64,000 nt of DNA. Origin: Solen grandis. Its lineage: Eukaryota; Mollusca; Bivalvia; Adapedonta; Solenidae. The stretch spans positions 10,326,956 through 10,390,955 of the forward strand of contig CM037778.1 of the NCBI GenBank assembly GCA_021229015.1, in the 5' to 3' direction. The notes beneath the pieces are model-generated. The model did not search any database and was not told where the DNA came from. It worked only from the letters and a program-made list of their open reading frames with translations. Positions 57,690-64,000 of the stretch are shown here, piece by piece. The translations under genes and the position numbers were made by a program. The first letter of the stretch is position 1. Each line of letters starts with the position of its first letter.

Positions 57690-59300
57690 TATATTATATA
57701 GAAAAAATGTATCAGAGGGGGAGAAAAAGGCTAAACCAAATCGTTGGTTTAATGAGGAGTGTAACATTGCAAAAAATGATTTTTTGAAAAATAAGGAAAT
57801 ATTTAAAAAGAATCCATTGGAAAAAAATTATCATTTTTAAAAAGTAGAAACAATTATGCATATACCAGAAGAAAAGCCAAATTTAAATATAATGCCAGTG
57901 AGGGAGAAAAATTAAAAGCACTGAGTAAAAGTAATATGAAAGATTTTTGGAAAAACATTAAAAAGTATAGGCAATCTAAACCTTCACAAAATAGTATAAG
58001 TGCTGGTAAATTTGTCAAATATTTTTCTAGTTTTTCTAATTAGAATGACTCAAATACTGTAGGTATAAATAATGATAGTATGACTGACAATGTTATCACT
58101 GAAGATCAAGATAAACCTTTTGATGCACAGGAAATCATTCATACAATTAAAAAGCTTGTGCGTAATAAGAGTAGTGGTATTGATCAAGTTGTACCAGACG
58201 TTTTTAGAGATGCAAGGGAATTTATAGCTCCATTTCTTGTACCGTTATTTAACAGAATATTTGAAACAGGTGAATATCCTGAGATGTGGACCAAGGGAAT
58301 AATTGTACCTATTCATAAAAAAGGTGATTTGAACGACCCGAATAATTATAGAGGTATAACACTTGTTGGTTTATGTGCTTTAGCAAAAATATTTTCTCTG
58401 TGTTTGTGTAACAGACTAAATAAGTATTGTGAAAAAGAAAATAAGTTCAATGATTGTCAATTTGGCTTTAGAAGTAAACGTAGTACTGTTGATTGTATGT
58501 TCATTTTGCACTAATCAAAAAAATTTTTTACGGTCAAGCATGAGGTCTTATGGCAGAAATTAATCAATGAAGGAATTAATAGTAAATTCATTAATATGGT
58601 GAAATCAATTTATATTAAAATATCTTCATGTGTGAGAACAAATAGCTACAATCTGATTTCTTTGATGTTTCGATAAAATTAAAAGTAATGCAAACTCTCT
58701 TGTTTTTAATGTATTTCAAGATCAATGTAATTTAATTACCTCAAATAAAAAATATATGGGCTGCAAAAGTTAAAGATTGTCTGAATCGTCTTGGTTTAAC
58801 CTATATCTGGGAAAAAACGAATTGTTTCTGAAAGTGATTTCCATATGATTAAACAGAGAATAAGAGATACTTTTATACATTCATGGACTGAGTCCATTGA
58901 ACAGTCTACAAAACTGAAGTACTACAAATCTTTCAAAAAGGTATTTCAGTATGAAAACTATCTTAGTAATATAAAAAACAATAAGCAAAGGATATTAATG
59001 ACAAGATTTAGAATTTCAGCGCATAAATTAGCAATTGAAACGGGTAGATATCATGAAATGGAAAGGAAAGACAGGGTATGTTTATTTTGCCCTAAAAATC
59101 AAATTGAATCAGAATATCATTTTTTCTTAACATGCCCAAAATATATTAGGATTAAGTATTTCAAAAATTCTTGGCCAACTTTGAATAAATTTATTTATAT
59201 TATGTCATCAAACAAAAAAAGTATGCATATTAAAATAGCAAAATTTTTAGCAAATGCCTTTTCATACAGGGATCAATGTATTGAGCAAATTAGTAAATAG
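57690..59300 (+). pseudogene. Decayed non-LTR retrotransposon, RT core deleted
   Basis: Upstream pieces (PNRWFNEECNIAKNDF) precede an open RT part at 58080-58514 with VRNKSSGIDQVVPDVF, TKGIIVPIHKKGDLNDPNN, YRGITLVG and CQFGFRSKRSTVDCMFIL. A broken piece HEVLWQKLINEGINSKFINM follows, then an open C-terminal part 58845-59300 with ILMTRFRISAHKLAIETGRY and a CLFCPKN...EYHFFLTCPKY zinc-knuckle-like motif. The FADD-containing segment is missing. Confidence 0.85.
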
Positions 59301-59440
59301 TTTAAAGTTTGTTGACAGAGTATGTGCAGCACTCTTTCTATTTTATTACCATTTATTAGCAGAATGTTGGACTGATAGCAGAGCTTCATTATGTTGTTAA
59401 TATACATATGATTCAGGCCCGGATCCAGAATTTTTCCACT

Positions 59441-59471
<31 letters not shown>
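59441..59471. repeat. Poly-G run of about 30
   Basis: Uninterrupted G tract (59442-59471). Proline-rich minus ORFs across it are artefacts. Confidence 0.95.
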
Positions 59472-59473
<2 letters not shown>

Positions 59474-59759
59474 AAGTCTGAATGTGATGTGAGTGCTAGG
59501 GGGATCCGGGGGCATGCTTCCCTGGGAAAAAAAAGGTTTTCATTGTGATGGAGATGCATTCTGAAGAGTATCTGGGGATACAAGTGAAGGTTTTTATGTG
59601 CTTTTTTTTTTTTTTTTGGAAACTTGAAGACCATGGATCTAATGCCTAGGTCCCACTGGAGAAAAATCATTGGCGTTGTGGAAATAAACAAATTTTCTCC
59701 CGATGGCATCAGTTGTTTGAGCCCAAAAGATGGAGCAGTCCTATGAGAAGTTTTGGGAT

Positions 59760-60450
59760 TGGTCCGTTGAAACGTTCACTGATGTTTTGGTTATGGTACA
59801 ATGGCCTTGTATTATCGGGGATGGCTACAGATGCTCGTGCAATTTATCCGATGATCGGGGAAGGTGAATCGGAGCTTCATCGAACTTGAAACATCATCGG
59901 GGAGTATCCCCGTAGATTAGGGGATGTATCATTTTATCGAACCATCCTAGGTGCCTCGGGAAGATTATGGAGATTATGACTAAACTTTTGGGGGTTTATG
60001 AGGATGCCCCCAGCAATGCCCCGTGGCCTTTTTGACCGTCTCAGTCTAAAGTTGACCAAAAAAAGCAAAAATTGTTAGAGTGCGCTTGCCGATTTTCTTG
60101 CGAATATTCTGAGATTCTATCACAAGATCTGGAATGTGTCACAGCAAGGTCTCTGTACCTTCGAGACATTACCGAAGCCTGGGGTTCCTCGGAGGAAAAG
60201 ATATTTCGCGGAATCTCCATGAATGCTTATGTTTCCCCGGCCTGGTTTCCCCGAGGCCTCCCAATGACTCCACATGGCTCGCAACGCTTTCGAATCTTCC
60301 GCGGGACACAGGGGAAACTGTTCCCGACGCCTCCCGATGCTCTTCAATTTCCATCGGGAGTACATTCCCTAGGCAAAAAATGTCAATTGGGACTGAGCCT
60401 TGAGCGATATAATTTTATATTTACCTTCGCAAAGCCATGTTTTTGAATAA
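59760..60450. other. GC-richer unassigned region with CCCCGA/TCGGGG motifs
   Basis: It has a perfect hairpin TCGGGGAGTATCCCCG near 59899 and many CCCCGA/TCGGGGA words. An open plus frame at 60072-60446 (MLECACRFSCEYSEILSQ...) covers its right part, with all three frames nearly open. I recognise no domain; an old unclassified repeat is likelier than a gene. Confidence 0.35.
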
Positions 60451-60819
60451 CTACTGTGTAATAGTATTTGACTACAGTTGTATTAAAAAAATGACGGAAG
60501 TAAGGGGGGGGGGGAGACTGGCATAAAAAAATAAGTGCTTTTTGGACCCCCCCCCCCCCCCCCAAAAAAAAAGAAAGATAATGTGACTTGTGTACATTAT
60601 CAATTAGTGAATGCTTTGAATTGTCATCGGTTTTAGACTCAGCATTGTAAAAGACAGTTTTGTTTAAATCTGAGGAAAAAAATCACTTTAAACATATTTT
60701 GTCAAATATGTTGAAGAGAATACCGGGTATATGCTGGATTAGGTTCGAAACTGGTAATCTTGACAGTCTAATTGTCGATCTGGAAGCAGCTTTCACATAC
60801 AGACTTCCAAGATAAAAAA

Positions 60820-61813
60820 AACAAGAGGCCCATGATGGCCCTAAATCGCTCACCTTAGATAAATAGGTTGACCCAAGGAACATCTGTACCAATTTATTTT
60901 AAAATCTGGCCAGTAGTTTTGAAGAAGATGATTTTTAAAGTTTTCATATTTTTTTCTTTTTGTTGCCATGGCAACCAGAGTTCTACATGGATCAAGTTTA
61001 TTTTAGGAACTTTTGTGAAGGTTGACCCAAGGATCATTCCTGCCAAATTTAATCAAATTCTGTCCAGTGGTTTCAGAGGAAATGTTGATTTAAGTTTTCC
61101 CTATATACATATAAGGCAAATAAGCCCCGCCCCTGGCGGCCATGTTTTTACGGATCGGAATAATTTTAGCAACTTTGGTAGAGGTTGACCCAAGGAACAT
61201 CTGTACCAATTTATTTTAAAATCTGGTCAGTAGTTTTGAAGAAGATGATTTTTTAAAGTTTTCATTTTTTTTTCTTTTTGTTGCCATGGCAACCAGAATT
61301 CTACATGGATCAAGTTTATTTTAGCAACTTTTGTGAAGGTTGACGCAAGGCTCATCCCTGCCAAGTTTAATCAAATTCTGTCCAGTGGTTTCAGAGGAGA
61401 TGTTGTTTAAAGGTTTCTCTATATACATATAAGGCAAATAAGCCCTGCCCTTGGCGGCCATGTTTTTTTACGGATCGGAATGATTTTAGCAACTTTGGTA
61501 GAGGTTGACCCAAGGAACATCTGTACCAAATTATTTTGAAATCTGGCCAGTAGTTTTGAAGGAGACGATTTTTAAAGTTTTCAAATTATTTTTCTTTTTG
61601 TAGCCATGGCAACCAGAGTTCTTCATGAATCAACTATATTTTAGCAACTTTTGTAGAGCCTCACCCAAGGAACATTCCTGCTTCATTAAATTCTGTGCAA
61701 CGGTTTCAGAGGAGATGTTTTTTAAAGAAAATTGTTGACGACGCACGACAACGGACGCCGGACACAGGGCGATCACAATAGCTCACCTTGAGCACTTTGT
61801 GCTCAGGTGAGCT
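60820..61813 (-). mobile_element. Hairpin-ended modular repeat, family I copy 4
   Basis: On the minus strand it starts AGCTCACCTGAGCACAAAGT/GCTCAAGGTGAGCT and ends GGGCCATCATGGGCCTCTTGTT. Three internal units of about 315 bp carry GGTTGCCATGGCAAC and TACTGGCCAGATTTTAAAA, the same module as copy 3. Confidence 0.87.
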
Positions 61814-61923
61814 AAAAAGAATGTTGTTCATGTAAAAATAATAATAGATTTTCAAACAAAATCATAACCTGACTAAAATATTGTATGAAAATAGTAAAAT
61901 GAAAAAAAAAGTAAATAATAAGA

Positions 61924-63541
61924 AACAAGAGGGCCATGATGGCCCTGGATCGCTCACCTGATATCATTAGGCTATGTAAAATCAAGTGACCCCTGGGGCA
62001 GAGCCAATTTTGACCCCAGGGTCATGATTTGAACAAACTGGGTAGAGGTCTATTAGCCCATGTTACATAAACTCCAGACCTTGTGGTTTTTGAGAAGAAA
62101 TTTTTCTAGCTTTTTTCCAAAATAAGTCTATGTAAAATCAAGTGATCCCTGGGGCGGGGCCAATTTTCACCAAATATCTAAACGCCAGGCCATGTGTTTT
62201 CTAGTTTCCTAAAAAGAAGCATTTTCAAGTTATTTCTATATCAGCCTATGTAAAATCAGGTGACCCCAATGGCGGGGCCAAATTTGACCCCAAGGCCATG
62301 ATTTGAACAAACTAAATATAGATCCACTAGACAATTCATGATTTGAACAAATTTGGCAGAGGTCTATTATCTAAATATCTAAACTCCAGGCCTTGTGATT
62401 TCTGAGAAGAAGATTTTTCAGGTTTCTCCTATATTAGTCTATGTTAAATCAAGTGATCCCTGGGAAGGGGCCAATTTTGACCCCAGGGCCATGATTTGAA
62501 CAAACGTTGAAGAGATACACTAGACAATGCTACACACCAAATTTCTAAACACCAGGCCTTGATTTTTCAAGTTTTTCCTATATTAGCCTGTGTTAAATCA
62601 AGTGACCCCTGGGGCGGGGCCAATTTTGACCCCAGGGTCATGATTTGAACAAACTTGGTAGAGATCCACCAGACAATGCTACACACCAAATATCTTAACT
62701 CTATGCCTTGTGGTTTCTGAGAAGAAGATTTTTCAAGTTTTTTTCCTATATTAGCCTTTGGTAAATCAAGTGACCCCTGGGGCGGGACCAATTTTGACCC
62801 CAGGGTCATAATTTTTAAAATCTTTGTAGAGAGTCATAAGATCATGCTGCATACCAAATATCTAAACTCCGGGCCTTGTGGTTTCTGAGAAGAAGATTTT
62901 TCAAGTTTTTTTTCTATATTAGCCTATGTAAAATCAAGTGACCCCTGGGGCGCGGCCAAATTTGACCTCAGGGCCATGATTTGAACAAACTTGGTAGGAT
63001 CTAGACAATGCTCACACCAAATATCTTAACCCCAGGCCTTGTGGTTTCTGAGAAGAAGATTTTTCAAGTTTTTCCTATATTAGTCTATGTTAAATCAAGT
63101 GACCCCTGGGGCGGGGCCAATTTTGACCCCAGGGTCATAATTTGAACAATCTTGGTAGAGAGTCATAAGATCATGCTACATACCAAATATCTAAACTCCA
63201 GACCTTGTGGTTTCTGAGAAGAAGATTTTTTCAAGTTTTTCCTATATTAGCCTATGTAAAATCAAGTGACCCCTGGGGCGGGGCCAAATTTGACCCCAGG
63301 GCCATGATTTGAACAACTTGGTTGTGATCTACTAGACAGTGCTGCACACCAAATATATAAACCCAAGGCCTTGTAGTTTCTGAGAAGAAGATTTTTCAAG
63401 TTTTTCCTATATTAGCCTATGTTAAATCAAGTGACCTCTGGGGTGGGGCCAATTTTGACCCCAGGGTCATAATTTGAACAATCTTGGTAGAGAGTCATAA
63501 GATCATGCTACATACCAAATATCTAAACTCCAGGCCTTGTG
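61924..63541 (-). mobile_element. Hairpin-ended modular repeat, family I copy 5 (5' end missing)
   Basis: The 3' end (minus strand) is CAGGTGAGCGATCCAGGGCC, a GGGCCATCATGGCCC hairpin and TCTTGTT. About ten internal units of about 160 bp carry AGTGACCCCTGGGGCGGGGC and TTTTGACCCCAGGGTCATGA, the same module as copy 1a. It stops abruptly at GGCCTTGT (63541). Confidence 0.85.
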
Positions 63542-64000
63542 CCAATGAATCAATAAAAATGATTACCATGACACAAAAAACACGGGATTCAAACAATATA
63601 ATCAACAAAGATTGGTTTAAAATGAACATGAAACTCTTAAACTGCTAAAATGATGTCTCGGACATCTAACAATGTCTAACAATGCTTAATACTACAAGCC
63701 TATATATGATTATCCAATTCATCTCTGTACCGACAGTCAAGCACACGAAATTAATGCTATAGAGCTCCCAAACCCAAGTTATTTGATGTATCTGAACCCC
63801 TGGTTTCGAGAATGTTCTGAATCTTTTCGCCCCTAACAATGCTAGGTGACTACTAAGGGGACAGAACATCACGATACCCAAAGCCTAACAATAATAACGA
63901 TGTACTTGCGATACCAACTGCCCCGAGCAATTAAGCTTTGCTCGCCTTTTATACTTTCCCAAGAATCACGTGACCCATTCACAATCTTCTAGGGAGAATT
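63542..64000. other. Unassigned terminal region
   Basis: No gene seen. A duplicated ACATCTAACAATGTCTAACA and a GAGCAATTAAGCTTTGCTC hairpin near 63926 suggest a further element that leaves the window. Confidence 0.35.

Noticed and set aside
59273..59709. Proline-rich minus-strand ORFs
   Set aside because: They translate the poly-G tract at 59442-59471.
62567..62809. Minus-strand ORF with repeated MTLGSKLVPPQGSLDLP
   Set aside because: It translates the internal tandem units of the family I repeat copy 5.

Overview
This is a eukaryotic nuclear window from an animal. Canonical GT-AG introns, secreted cysteine-rich domains, a recognisable LINS1 orthologue, tRNA-derived SINEs, CR1/Jockey-like and other non-LTR retrotransposons, TTAA MITEs and hairpin-ended modular repeats all point to a metazoan. 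The repeat families (5' hairpin, CCGTCC run, internal tandem modules) resemble those I know from marine bivalves, so a bivalve mollusc is the best guess. This is an inference; no ribosomal or mitochondrial marker is present. A run of 100 N (45430-45529) shows that the source is a gapped scaffold. Real coding sequence is only a few percent of the window.

Layout. (1) 0.6-13.4 kb, plus strand: a complete nine-exon gene for a secreted 345-residue protein. It has an IGFBP N-terminal domain, three six-cysteine thyroglobulin type-1 (Tg1) domains and one half Tg1 domain. All exons join in frame. Its introns hold a 64-bp minisatellite, a MITE, two head-to-tail hairpin-ended repeats and an 86-bp fold-back. 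(2) 13.5-15 kb: a MITE and a dead mariner. (3) 15.4-18.6 kb, minus strand: a small Cys-rich protein gene with a Lys/Ser-rich tail and a one-base frame break. (4) 18.6-25.8 kb: repeats, ending in a long 34/37-bp minisatellite. (5) 25.8-33.9 kb, minus strand: a six-exon LINS1 (protein Lines homologue) gene. Its last exon has three frame breaks and one in-frame stop, and its final codons lie inside the minisatellite. (6) 34.7-37.1 kb, minus strand: a 5'-truncated non-LTR retrotransposon with an open 700-codon reverse-transcriptase frame. (7) 37.1-48 kb: MITEs, SINEs and a six-unit modular repeat. There is also a plausible signal-peptide first exon at 42.2 kb and possible promoter or first-exon regions at 45.8-46.6 and 47.8-47.9 kb. 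(8) 49-59.3 kb: three decayed non-LTR retrotransposons. One has its ORF1 split by a 1.6-kb hAT-like non-autonomous element with an 8-bp target duplication. (9) 59.3-64 kb: simple repeats, an unassigned ORF and two more hairpin-ended modular repeats.

The most interesting signal is a group of repeat families that look unrelated inside but share one plan: a 5' terminal hairpin, often a CCGTCC-type run, a variable internal tandem array, and a 3' hairpin followed by CTTGTT. Within one family the ends are constant while the internal array is swapped. Rolling-circle (Helitron/Helentron-like) mobility is a reasonable hypothesis. No transposase or Rep/helicase gene is present here.
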